Assembly: GCF_001613935.1 (NCBI RefSeq)
Contig: NZ_LQCI01000034.1
Location: forward strand, 597,031-661,030
From: Amycolatopsis regifaucium
Lineage (GTDB): Bacteria; Actinomycetota; Actinomycetes; Mycobacteriales; Pseudonocardiaceae
Direction of reading: 5' to 3'
DNA: 64,000 nucleotides
In this document: piece by piece, positions 15,545-23,095 of the stretch
Layout: every line of letters begins with the position of its first letter
How positions within the stretch are numbered: the stretch's first letter is position 1
Position numbers and translations under genes: made by a program
The notes under the pieces: generated by a model
The model's input: the letters and a program-made list of their open reading frames with translations, nothing else
What the model was told of the DNA's origin: nothing
The model's database searches: none

Positions 15545-16782
15545 ATGCGTGGTGCGGGTGATCAGCTCAGCATCGGGGAGCGTATTGCCTTCTACCGCGG
15601 CGGCGTGGTCTGTCGCAGGCGGTTCTTGCTGACTTGGTGGGGCGTACTGAGGACTGGTTGAGCAAGATCGAGCGCGGTGAGCGCGAGATCCGGCGCCTGG
15701 ACGTGCTGGCGGACGTCGCGCGGGGCCTGCGGGTAACCCTGGGAGACCTCCTCGGCGAACCGGTGCTCATGGAGGACGAGGACAAGAACGACGACGTTCC
15801 GGCCATCCGAGACGCGCTCATGGCCCCTCGGCGTCTGTCCCGCACCCTGTTCTCGTCGGCTATGTCGCCGGAGTACATCGACCCGGCCCCGGTGGCTCAG
15901 TTGGTGGAGGGTGCATGGTCGAGCTATCAGAAGGGCGACCTCGGCCGTGTCGTCGCCGCGCTGCCGGGCCTGATCAAGACCAGCCAGGGCATGGAGTCCG
16001 CCTCGGCCGATGACGCGGCCTACCGGCGGGCCTGTGCGGCGGTGTCGGCCCGCGTCCACCACCTGGCCGCGACGACGCTGAGCAAGATCGGTGAAGCCGA
16101 CCTTGCGTGGATCGCGGCGGAACGCGCCATGCAAGCAGCCGACGAAGCCGATGATCCCCTGGTGCTGGCCTCTGCTGCCCGTTCCGGCACTCACGCGCTC
16201 CTGGCTGTTGGCCGGTTCGATGACGCGCTTGAGCTGGGTGACGTGGCCGCGAAGTGGCTGGTCCCGAGGATGAGGGTTGGTGATCCGGCCGCGCTGAGCC
16301 TCTACGGGATGCTCTACCTTCGGACGGCTGTCGCCGCTGCTCGGCAACAGGACCGGTCGACGGCCAATGAGCTGTTGTCTCACGCGGGACGGGCGGCCGA
16401 TCAGCTCGGCGTGGACGCCAACCACTGGCAAACGGGCTTCGGCCCGGCCAACGTCGAGCTGCACCGGTTGTCGGCCGCCCTGGACCTGGGCGACATTTCG
16501 CAGGTGATCGAGTCGGCTCCCGGGATCAGCGTCGACCACCTGCCGGTGGAGCGGCAGGTAACGCACCTGATCGACTTCGCGCGGGCGTTGAGCCTGGTCG
16601 CCAAGGATGACGAGGCGTTGTCGGCGCTACTGACTGCTGAGCAGAAGGCGCCGGGGATCGTCCGGCACAGTACGGCCGTGCGGGAGGTCGTGCGGTCGAT
16701 GTATCGCCGTGCCCCGGCGACGGCTGGTAAGAAGTCCTCGCCGTTGTTGGCGTTGGCTGAGCGCTGCGGCGCGGTGAGGTAG
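15545..16782 (+). pseudogene. Frameshifted XRE-family regulator with TPR-like C-terminus
   Basis: The reading frame opens at ATG 15545 (MRGAGDQLSIGERIAFYR) and continues in another frame from about 15603 as RRGLSQAVLADLVGRTEDWL and onward to 16782. One nucleotide is missing in the run CCGCGGCGGCG at 15595-15605; adding one C restores a continuous HTH. The remainder is a helical, TPR-like sensor domain of about 330 residues. Such regulators commonly precede a flavoprotein gene in AICEs, as here (next start 6 nt on). A sequencing error in the GC-rich run is possible. Without the N-terminal helix a start at GTG or TTG near 15630 would give a protein lacking half of its HTH. Confidence 0.8.
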
Positions 16783-16787
16783 GTCGG

Positions 16788-17348
16788 GTGGCGTCGCGTG
16801 TTCTGGGCCTGGTCGGCTCGGGTGCTGGTGGTGTTGAGGATCTTCTTCCGCGTGTGATCCGGCCCCTTCAAGAGGACGGCTGGAGGGTCGCGGTGACCTT
16901 GACCCCCACGGCGGGGCGCTGGCTGGACGAGGACGGCGGCCGCGCCGAGATCGAGGAGGCCACCGGGTTCCCCGTCCGGGTCGAGCCCCGTTCGCCGGCC
17001 GAAACCAGCCCGCATCCGGCGCCGGACTGCTACCTGGTCGCGCCCGCGTCGGCGAACATGGTCGCCAAGCTCGCGATGGGCATCGCCGACAATCAGGCCC
17101 TGACGCAGGTCAACGAGGCCATCGGCACGCTCAACCTGCCAGTCGTGGTCTTCCCGCGCGTGAACGCCGCGCACGCTCGTCACCCGTCCTGGGAATCCCA
17201 CATCGACGCGTTGCGGCGTGCTGGCGTGCGTCTCGTGTACGGGGACGACGTGTGGCCGCTGCATGAACCGCGGAGCGCCCCGGGCCGTGAGCTGCCCTGG
17301 TCAGCGGTACTTTCCGCAGTGAACGAGGCCGTTCCTCTCCCCCGCTAG
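16788..17348 (+). CDS. Flavoprotein (phosphopantothenoylcysteine decarboxylase-like)
   Basis: A 186-residue HFCD-fold flavoprotein. It starts with a nucleotide-binding strand-turn (VLGLVGSGAGGVEDLLPRVI) and has the family segment YLVAPASANMVAKLAMGIAD (about 82-101), which lines the FMN site in the Dfp/EpiD group, and an NLPVVVFPRVNAAHA block. Stand-alone copies next to an XRE-TPR gene are common in streptomycete and Amycolatopsis AICEs; their role there is unknown. GTG start, 6 nt after the upstream stop. Confidence 0.85.
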   Translation: MASRVLGLVGSGAGGVEDLLPRVIRPLQEDGWRVAVTLTPTAGRWLDEDGGRAEIEEATGFPVRVEPRSPAETSPHPAPDCYLVAPASANMVAKLAMGIADNQALTQVNEAIGTLNLPVVVFPRVNAAHARHPSWESHIDALRRAGVRLVYGDDVWPLHEPRSAPGRELPWSAVLSAVNEAVPLPR

Positions 17349-17354
17349 TCCCTA

Positions 17355-17373
17355 CCCGGACAGTTTGTCCGGG
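17355..17373 (+). terminator. Short hairpin after the flavoprotein gene
   Basis: Perfect 8-bp stem CCCGGACA/TGTCCGGG with a 3-nt loop, 6 nt after the stop codon. It probably ends the XRE-flavoprotein transcript. No T-run. Confidence 0.55.
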
Positions 17374-17454
17374 GTGAGGCTGCTCACTGGGTGTCTCCTG
17401 TGTTCAGCGCGCCCAATCCGGGCTCGCCGAGACCGAGACATCGGGAGAGCACAC

Positions 17455-17751
17455 ATGGGCATTCACGTGGTGATTCAGCCCCTCGTCGGCTACGGCGCGG
17501 CGGTGATTTCACCCTCTCCTGGCGTTCGTCAGCTCGTCGCCGGAAGTGAAGAGACCTCTTTCATCGTCCAGGTGCCCGCCCGTATCGGCGGCCTGATGGA
17601 CACCGCACGGTTCGCGCAGAGTCTCGCGGCCGCTGCCAGCGAGTTCAGCGAGTGGTGCGAAACCCAGCACCGCACGCGCTCGCATTCCTCCTCCTTCCAC
17701 GACCAATGGTCTGACGCTGCCGACGAAACCGTCACGCGCAAGAACGACTGA
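17455..17751 (+). CDS. Small hypothetical element protein
   Basis: A 98-residue protein starting MGIHVVIQPLVGYGAAVISP; soluble, slightly acidic, with a helical middle (TARFAQSLAAAASEFSEWCE) and a His/Ser-rich end. The ATG with GGGAGAG upstream is preferred over an earlier ATG at 17365, which lacks a ribosome site. It precedes the SCO3933-type gene by 23 nt, so they are probably cotranscribed. Family unknown. Confidence 0.65.
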   Translation: MGIHVVIQPLVGYGAAVISPSPGVRQLVAGSEETSFIVQVPARIGGLMDTARFAQSLAAAASEFSEWCETQHRTRSHSSSFHDQWSDAADETVTRKND

Positions 17752-17774
17752 TCACACGCAACTAGGAGCAATAA

Positions 17775-18236
17775 ATGGCTATCTACAGGGGTTTCCGCTT
17801 CCCCATCGAGTTCGACGAGGCGTTCGGTCAGGGCTTGGTCATGGTCGGTGAAGTGTCGCCGGACAACGAGTACCAGTCGCGCGAGGACCGGGCTGCGGGT
17901 CGTCCGGCTCGTCAGCGGGTCGACGAGGTGACGGGCAAGCGCCAGTGGAAGGTCACGGTGACCGACCCAGACGAGGTCAAGGCGAAGCGCGCATCGTTCG
18001 AGATCACGTTGCTGGCCGATGTGCAGCCGGTTCCGACCACGTCGGAGGTACTGCCGGGTATGCGGCCGATCGAGCTGGAGGGCCTGACGGCTGAGCCGAA
18101 GGTGGCTGGTCAGGGCGAGTTCAAGTACCAGTCCTACACGTTCCGTGCGACCGGCTTCAAGGCTGCGGCCGCTGGCGGGGCGTCGAAGTCGGGCCGGGCC
18201 TCGGGTTCCGCTGAGTCGACGCCCAAGGCTGCGTGA
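17775..18236 (+). CDS. SCO3933-family plasmid/element regulatory protein
   Basis: A 153-residue protein matching the SCO3933 family found in almost all AICEs next to the transfer and replication genes: FRFPIEFDEAFGQGLVMVGE at the N-terminus, REDRAAGRPARQRVDEVTGK in the middle and YQSYTFRATGFKA near the end, followed by an Ala/Gly/Ser tail. Thought to regulate or accompany transfer and replication; the mechanism is not known. The ATG follows an excellent AGGAGCAATAA site. The stop overlaps the next ATG (TGATG). Confidence 0.88.
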   Translation: MAIYRGFRFPIEFDEAFGQGLVMVGEVSPDNEYQSREDRAAGRPARQRVDEVTGKRQWKVTVTDPDEVKAKRASFEITLLADVQPVPTTSEVLPGMRPIELEGLTAEPKVAGQGEFKYQSYTFRATGFKAAAAGGASKSGRASGSAESTPKAA

Positions 18237-18769
18237 TGCCGGGCGGGGTGCCGGGGAGCCACCGTGTGGCCGTGGTTCCTCCGCACCTGGTCCAGGCGTG
18301 GGAGATGGCCTACCACCACTACAGCGCCCTGAGGGCGCACGCGGTCGACTCCGTGGCGGCGCATGACCTAGCCGTTGCTTCCTTCGCGGTGGCGTCGGCC
18401 TGGCGGGACCTCGCTTCGGAAAGCCAGTTGCCATGGTGGGTGCTCGCGGCCGTGACAGCGGCGGCTGAGGGATTCGAGGAGAACGCGCGGTTGTGGGAGA
18501 TCCGCGCTCACAGTGAGGAGGAGCAGGGCCGTGGCGTTCAACGCGATGTGGAAGCCGGGGCCGCAGGCGGTCGCGGGGATGCAGGGCAATGGTTCGGCGA
18601 ACCCGGCCCTGGTGATCTACCTCGACCCGGACAGCCTGGCGATCCTGCCGCCGTCCGACCCGGCCGAGTGGCCGGAGTTCATCCGGCTCCTTCGCCAAGT
18701 CCGCGACAGCGCGGACGAACTGGCCGTGTTCCTCGGCAAGCACGCGACAGCCGGGGAGGTGCGCAGTGA
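18236..18769 (+). CDS. Hypothetical element protein, C-terminal half doubtful
   Basis: The first about 95 residues are ordinary helical protein (PPHLVQAWEMAYHHYSALRA, then ASFAVASAWRDLAS and AVTAAAEGFEENARLWEIRA). After the point where the next gene starts (18531) the frame becomes Gly/Pro/Arg-rich (RPGQPGDPAAVRPGRVAG), the look of an out-of-frame translation. A 239-nt overlap between two real genes is unlikely, so I suspect that the original stop near 18530 was lost by a small indel. Translationally coupled to the SCO3933-type gene. Confidence 0.55.
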   Translation: MPGGVPGSHRVAVVPPHLVQAWEMAYHHYSALRAHAVDSVAAHDLAVASFAVASAWRDLASESQLPWWVLAAVTAAAEGFEENARLWEIRAHSEEEQGRGVQRDVEAGAAGGRGDAGQWFGEPGPGDLPRPGQPGDPAAVRPGRVAGVHPAPSPSPRQRGRTGRVPRQARDSRGGAQ

Positions 18770-18788
18770 CGACCCCGGGCCGGAATGA
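18531..18788 (+). CDS. Small hypothetical element protein
   Basis: An 85-residue protein (AFNAMWKPGPQAVAGMQGNG, then NPALVIYLDPDSLAILPPSD and FIRLLRQVRDSADELAVFLG). The GTG start has GGAGGAGC 7 nt upstream. No known domain; the middle could form a small alpha/beta fold. It overlaps the next gene by 23 nt. Typical of the small ORFs lying between SCO3933 and rep genes in AICEs. Confidence 0.7.
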   Translation: MAFNAMWKPGPQAVAGMQGNGSANPALVIYLDPDSLAILPPSDPAEWPEFIRLLRQVRDSADELAVFLGKHATAGEVRSDDPGPE

Positions 18789-19020
18789 ACCACAGACGCT
18801 GAGGGACGCGCACGCGGTCGCCTCGGCTCATCGTCCGAAGCCGGGATCGAATCTGACGACCTGGCTGAAGTTTCATCAGGCCAACGCGCGCATGTATCGC
18901 GCCGTGTCCGATGTGGACCGGGCGCACCACCACGAACTCCGTTACTGGGTGGGATACGAGGAACGCAAGGCGGAGGAGGTGGCCGCGCAGATTCAGAAGG
19001 AGAAGTCGCAAGCCAGCTGA
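18766..19020 (+). CDS. AMED_5909-family protein
   Basis: An 84-residue helical protein with TLRDAHAVASAHRPKPGSNL and a YRAVSDVDRAHHHELRYWVG block, the pattern of the AMED_5909 family that takes its name from an Amycolatopsis mediterranei gene and accompanies AICE replication genes. Its function is unknown. GTG start inside the upstream gene. Immediately after its stop the sequence enters the middle of a rep-like frame (see the next gene), suggesting a deletion junction here. Confidence 0.8.
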   Translation: MTTPGRNEPQTLRDAHAVASAHRPKPGSNLTTWLKFHQANARMYRAVSDVDRAHHHELRYWVGYEERKAEEVAAQIQKEKSQAS

Positions 19021-19134
19021 AAACTGAATGACAGAGCGAAAAACGCACGTGGGGACCAAGAGACGAACCAGTCCGAAGCCGACGAGCTGCGGGAGGAGAT
19101 TCAGGGAGTCGACGAAGAACTTCGGCAACTCGGC

Positions 19135-20316
19135 ATGCGGGGCCGTCTCCCGTCGATCGACCTGCCGACAAAGCGGGCGGTGAAGCGCTCGACCAAGCGG
19201 CGGCAGGACGCGCCCAACCTGCCTCGACGAAAGGTCGCCAAGACCACCGTGGGCCGCGAGTACGCAGGTCGGTTTCGGCCGTCGATGTTCGTCACGCTCA
19301 CCTGCGACACCTACGGCCCCGTCCGCTCCGACGGCGCACCGGTCGATCCGTCGACTTATGACTACCGGCGGGCGGCTCGGGACGCGGTGCACTTCTCGGC
19401 GCTGGTTGACCGGTGGTGGCAGAACCTGCGGCGGGTCGTGGGCTGGGACGCGCAGTACTTCGCCACCGTCGAACCCCAACGACGGGCCGCACCCCACCTG
19501 CACACGGCGATCCGGGGATCGGTCCCGCACGACGTCATCCGCCAAGTCACCGAAGCCACCTACCACCAGGTCTGGTGGCCTGCGCACGACGAGGTGGTTT
19601 ACGTCGATCGGATGCCGCTGTGGGACGGCGACGCCAGGGTGTTCGTCGACCCGGACACGCGAGAGCCGCTGACCGGCTGGGACGACGCGGTAGAAGCCGT
19701 GGAGCACCCGGCGCACGTGGTCACCTTCGGGCGACAGGTGCACTCCAAGGGCCTCCTCGGCGGGACGGAAGAGGCCGGGCGGCACATCGGCTATCTGACC
19801 AAGTACCTCACCAAATCCACGGGTGAGGTGGTCGAAGCCGACACGGCGCGGCAGAAGGATCACCACGACCGGTTGCACGCGGAACTGTCGGTGACACCGT
19901 GCTCGCCTCGGTGCGCGGTGTGGCTGCTCTACGGGATCAATCCCAAGGGCGCCAACGGAAAGACCACTCCGGGACATTGCAAGGGACGGGCTCATCGGCG
20001 GACCACCCTTGGCCTGCCGGGGCGTCGGGTGCTGGTGTCGCGCAAGTGGTCCGGCAAGACGCTCGTCGACCACAAGGCGGACCGGAACGCGTTCGTCCTG
20101 CAAGCGCTGGCGGCGGTCGGGATCGAGAAACCGGCACCCGATCCGGCTCGGCTGGTCTGGCGCAAGGTCGACTCCGGCGACCCGTCCGTGCCTCCTCGGG
20201 ACCACCTGGTCATGCACGCCATCTCCGAACGCATCACCTGGAAAGCCGAATACGACAGGGCGCTACTCGCTGCGCAAGACCCGCCGGATCTTTCGGCAAT
20301 TCGGCAAGCTGCTTAG
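19135..20316 (+). CDS. RepSA-type replication initiator, N-terminally truncated
   Basis: A 393-residue protein of the rolling-circle initiator family of AICEs and pSAM2-like plasmids. Visible family blocks: KRSTKRRQDAPNLPRRKV, FRPSMFVTLTCDTYGPV, the HUH metal motif PHLHTAIRG, IGYLTKYLTK near the expected catalytic Tyr, and CSPRCAVWLLYG. Full-length relatives are 500 residues or more and begin with a zinc-ribbon region of CGN/CPSC type, which is absent. The frame stays open upstream to 19021 (ELREEIQGVDEELRQLG fits the linker of the family) but has no start codon other than this ATG, which has no ribosome site. I infer that the 5' part was deleted; activity is doubtful. Confidence 0.82.
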   Translation: MRGRLPSIDLPTKRAVKRSTKRRQDAPNLPRRKVAKTTVGREYAGRFRPSMFVTLTCDTYGPVRSDGAPVDPSTYDYRRAARDAVHFSALVDRWWQNLRRVVGWDAQYFATVEPQRRAAPHLHTAIRGSVPHDVIRQVTEATYHQVWWPAHDEVVYVDRMPLWDGDARVFVDPDTREPLTGWDDAVEAVEHPAHVVTFGRQVHSKGLLGGTEEAGRHIGYLTKYLTKSTGEVVEADTARQKDHHDRLHAELSVTPCSPRCAVWLLYGINPKGANGKTTPGHCKGRAHRRTTLGLPGRRVLVSRKWSGKTLVDHKADRNAFVLQALAAVGIEKPAPDPARLVWRKVDSGDPSVPPRDHLVMHAISERITWKAEYDRALLAAQDPPDLSAIRQAA

Positions 20317-20333
20317 GAACTGGGGAGGAAACC

Positions 20334-20546
20334 GTGCGAAAGAACTATCTGACAGTCGATGAAGCGGCCGAGTACTTGAACACGGGTGCCCGGTTCGTGC
20401 GGCGGCTGATCGCGGAACGACGGATCGCCTTCCACAAGGTCGGCGCTCACGTTCGGCTGGCGGTCGCCGATCTGGACGCGTTCGTCATGGCGGGACGCGT
20501 CGAGCCGGTTCAGGTGAACTGGTCCGCTGGTCGGGCGGTGGCCTGA
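20334..20546 (+). CDS. xis: Excisionase (MerR-like winged-helix Xis)
   Basis: A 70-residue DNA-binding protein with the excisionase-type HTH: LTVDEAAEYLNTGARFVRRL, then RRIAFHKVGAHVRLAVADLD, the standard 'helix17' layout. It steers the integrase toward excision. GTG start with GGGGAGGAAACC upstream. Its stop overlaps the integrase ATG (TGATG), the usual coupling in AICEs. Confidence 0.9.
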   Translation: MRKNYLTVDEAAEYLNTGARFVRRLIAERRIAFHKVGAHVRLAVADLDAFVMAGRVEPVQVNWSAGRAVA

Positions 20547-21673
20547 TGGCGAAGAAGCGGAGGCGGTTCGGGTCGGTTCGGAGGCTGCCCTCCGGCCGGT
20601 TTCAGGCCTCGTTTATCGGCCCGAACGGAGGGCGCCAGTACGCGCCGGACACGTTTCGGACCAGGACCGACGCTGATCGATGGCTGGTCGGCGTAGAGGC
20701 GGATATCAACAAGGGCGCCTGGCTGGACGACAAGCTAGGACGGGAGACGTTCGGCAACTACGCGAGTGCCTACCTTCGCGATAGTCCGAACATCGGGGAC
20801 AGGTGGGAGGAGACGTGTCGGCGGAACATGCGCCTTCACATGACTGAGCTGCTGGACCTTCCGTTGATCGCGATCACCCCGCCGGTGGTGCGGAGCTGGT
20901 ACGCAAAGGCCCTGCTCGGGAGGGGCGGGAAGACGTCGATTGGACAGTCGTACCGCTTCCTGCGCGCCGTGATGAACTCGGCCAAGAGGGACGGGGCGAT
21001 CGTGATCAACCCCTGCCAGATTCCGGGCGCGGGCACGGATAAGGCGAAGGAGCGGGGCATCGCCGCCCCTGGGCAGATCGTCGATCTCGTCGAGGCGATC
21101 ACTCCTCGCTATCGGGCGGCTGTGCTGTTGGCGGCCTGGTGCGGTCTTCGTCGCGGTGAGGTCTGCGGCTTGCGGACGGATGACGTGGACCTGGTGGACG
21201 GCGTCGTGTGGGTCCGGAAGAACCGGGTGGAGCTTCTGGAGAGTCCGAAGAAGTACGACAAGGACCCCAAGACGGACGCGGGTCGTCGACCGGTGTCGGT
21301 CCCTCCGCACGTCATGCCGTACCTGCGAGACCACATGAAGGAGTGGGCGGGGCGTGATCGGTTCTTCATCGGCAAGGACGGTCAGCCGATGCGGGGGAAC
21401 GCGGTCTATTAGGCGTTCGTCCGGGCGCGGGTGAAGGTCGGTGTGGACGTGAGCTACCACGACCTGCGGCACACGGGCCAGACACTCGCGGCGAGTGCGG
21501 GCGCGACGCTGGCTGACCTCAAGAAGCGGCTGGGGCACGCGTCGGCGGCTGCGTCCCTCCGGTATCTCCACGCAGTCGAAGGGCGGGACAAGGAGGTAGC
21601 CGACCAGTTGAGCAAGCTCGCCGCGCACGGGAACGCTGCCAAGCTGCCCAAGACCATCATCGTGAAGCACTGA
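20546..21673 (+). pseudogene. int: Tyrosine integrase interrupted by an in-frame amber codon
   Basis: A 375-codon frame encoding an AICE integrase: N-terminal AP2-like arm (RRLPSGRFQASFIGPNGGRQ), core-binding domain, and catalytic domain with the first Arg in AWCGLRRGEVCGLR (R202), the HDLRHTGQTL box, a GHA motif and the Tyr in LRYLHAVEG. Codon 289 (21410-21412) is TAG in the context AVY-stop-AFVRARVKV; CAG (Gln) would be expected. Frame and similarity continue unbroken after it. The 288-residue product lacks the HxxR box and the Tyr nucleophile and should be inactive unless amber is read through. Confidence 0.93.
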
Positions 21674-21759
21674 GGACGGACAGTCTCTTGAAGATCAATT
21701 CCCGGTGTCGTTTTGGCGACTTTGCAAACAGGTTCAATCGTCGGGCCGACTTGGAAGGC

Positions 21760-22389
21760 ATGAAGACGGACGTGCCGTTGTGGGTAGCTCTGCTGGTTCC
21801 TGCTGGCGCCTTCCTGGGCATCCTGGTGGGTCAGTGGTTGACGTCCCGCAGGGATGCCCTCGGGCGTCGAGAGCAGCGGAAGTTAGCCAGGACGGAGACC
21901 TACTCCGAGTTTTACCAGTCCGTCGTCAAGTTGGTCGATAACGTCGAGCACGCACGCCGTGAAAAGCTCGGTGCATCTGGACAGGCCGTCGTACGCAAGT
22001 ACTTCCCTCTCAGTATCGCGGCCTCGCGATCTGTAGATTGGGCCGCTGCGAAGCTTGCTGTTAAGGCGGGGTCGCTGACGTCTGATCAGGCTCTTTCTGA
22101 GGCGGACGTAGAGGCGCTAGAGACGGACCTGTCCGAGATGGCCGCTGTTGTCTTGAAGCGGATGAAGACCGACTTGGATGGCGAGCATCGGGGGTGGGTG
22201 TATCCGCTGTGCGGGTGGGTCCGGCATCCCGTTTGGTCGGCTCAGCGGTTGAAGCTTCGAGTACAGGACCGGTGGGGAGGGTTCAAGACGGAGCTTGAGG
22301 ATGAATCCAAGGCACGGCCGGTTGTCGAAGGGCCAGACAAGAACGATGTTGCACGTGTGACGCACGCAGCCGACCCGCAGCCTTCCTGA
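21760..22389 (+). CDS. Hypothetical membrane-anchored protein (element right end)
   Basis: A 209-residue protein with one N-terminal helix (LWVALLVPAGAFLGILVGQW, about 6-25) and a long helical, charged cytoplasmic part (REQRKLARTETYSEFYQSVV). It ends 17 bp before attR. I took ATG 21760, where the segment before the helix is short, rather than TTG 21688. No family recognised. It has the same topology as the gene at the other end of the element. Confidence 0.65.
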   Translation: MKTDVPLWVALLVPAGAFLGILVGQWLTSRRDALGRREQRKLARTETYSEFYQSVVKLVDNVEHARREKLGASGQAVVRKYFPLSIAASRSVDWAAAKLAVKAGSLTSDQALSEADVEALETDLSEMAAVVLKRMKTDLDGEHRGWVYPLCGWVRHPVWSAQRLKLRVQDRWGGFKTELEDESKARPVVEGPDKNDVARVTHAADPQPS

Positions 22390-22406
22390 CCTGCGAAAAC
22401 GTCTGT

Positions 22407-22456
22407 GCCTGAAAAGCGGAAGGTCGCCGGTTCGACCCCGGCCCTGGCCACCGCTC
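22407..22456. repeat. attR: second copy of the 50-bp tRNA-Phe repeat
   Basis: Identical over 50 bp to 12534-12583. It contains only the anticodon-loop-to-3' end part of tRNA-Phe; no D-arm or 5' acceptor strand precedes it, so it is not a tRNA gene. Confidence 0.95.
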
Positions 22457-22460
22457 GCAG

Positions 22461-22491
22461 AACCGCCCCGACTCAGGTCTGGGCGGTTTTT
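22461..22491 (+). terminator. Original tRNA-Phe terminator, displaced by the insertion
   Basis: Stem AACCGCCC/GGGCGGTT with a 12-nt loop followed by T5, directly after attR. In an uninserted chromosome it would follow tRNA-Phe. Confidence 0.8.
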
Positions 22492-22540
22492 CCTGCCTGA
22501 GGCAGGTCGAAGCCGTCGAAGTCGCTTTAGGCTGCCGACC

Positions 22541-23026
22541 GTGATTCCTCTTCTGCTTCGAAGAAAAAGACACTCCCGGCAGTTGCTGCGAGACATGATG
22601 ATCAACGTCGTCGCCAACGTGATCGCCAATGTCATCAGCGGCGCCGTGCTGGCTCCGTTCATTTTCGCGTTCGGGGTGTGGCGGCGCTGGTGGTCGGCGG
22701 ACCATTCACCCCTGGTCTATGTCGCCGCCGGAGGGATGGCCGTTTTGCTGCTCTGCGCCGGGGCGACGGTACTTCGCAGTGGGATCAGGTCTTCGAGCAT
22801 GCGGAGAGTGCTGGGGCTCGCGGCGGCCTTGAGCGCGAGCTTCCTGCTCGCCTGGGGTGCGGTCGCCACGTCCGGGCTGGTGCAGACGATTCTGGGCTTT
22901 CTCGCCTTGGTGACCTTCGGTACCACGATGTTCGGAACGCTCACGAGCATCTTGGCCGAAGCGACCGGTGAGGATTTCGACGAGCTCATCGAGGCCGCGA
23001 AGGACGCCCCGCCTGTTTCGATGTAG
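22541..23026 (+). CDS. Hypothetical membrane protein
   Basis: A 161-residue protein with about three to four hydrophobic helices (VVANVIANVISGAVLAPFIF, VYVAAGGMAVLLLCAGATVL, LGLAAALSASFLLAWGAVAT, TILGFLALVTFGTTMFGTL) and a short acidic C-terminus. GTG start. It is the first chromosomal gene after the integrated element. No family recognised. Confidence 0.7.
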   Translation: MIPLLLRRKRHSRQLLRDMMINVVANVIANVISGAVLAPFIFAFGVWRRWWSADHSPLVYVAAGGMAVLLLCAGATVLRSGIRSSSMRRVLGLAAALSASFLLAWGAVATSGLVQTILGFLALVTFGTTMFGTLTSILAEATGEDFDELIEAAKDAPPVSM

Positions 23027-23095
23027 CCGCTCGACAGTGCTCAGACCACACGCTGATCTTGACCTCGAGTCAAGTAGAGATGTGAGGCTCGGGAC

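Larger units (their letters stand above)
12534..22456 (+). mobile_element. Decayed actinomycete integrative element (AICE/AIME type) in tRNA-Phe
   Basis: A 9.9 kb insertion bounded by perfect 50-bp att repeats. Its right half has the canonical AICE order: SCO3933-type regulator, AMED_5909-type small gene, RepSA-type initiator, excisionase, tyrosine integrase, attR. Decay is visible in four places: a frameshift in the XRE regulator (near 15600), an N-terminally truncated Rep, an amber codon in the integrase (21410-21412) and no FtsK/TraB-like DNA translocase. The left half holds cargo of lower GC content (13.7-15.5 kb). I infer that it can no longer excise or transfer by itself, though a related integrase elsewhere in the genome could act in trans. 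Confidence 0.9.

Noticed and set aside
19028..19135. ATG at 19028 as start of the Rep gene
   Set aside because: It is in another frame than the Rep-coding sequence; the correct frame has no ATG, GTG or TTG between 19021 and 19135.
21431..21673. Separate small gene with an HDLRHT recombinase box
   Set aside because: It lies in the same frame as the upstream integrase part, 18 nt after the TAG, so it is the continuation of the broken integrase.
22407..22456. A second tRNA-Phe gene
   Set aside because: Only the 3' part is present, without D-arm and 5' acceptor strand; it is attR.
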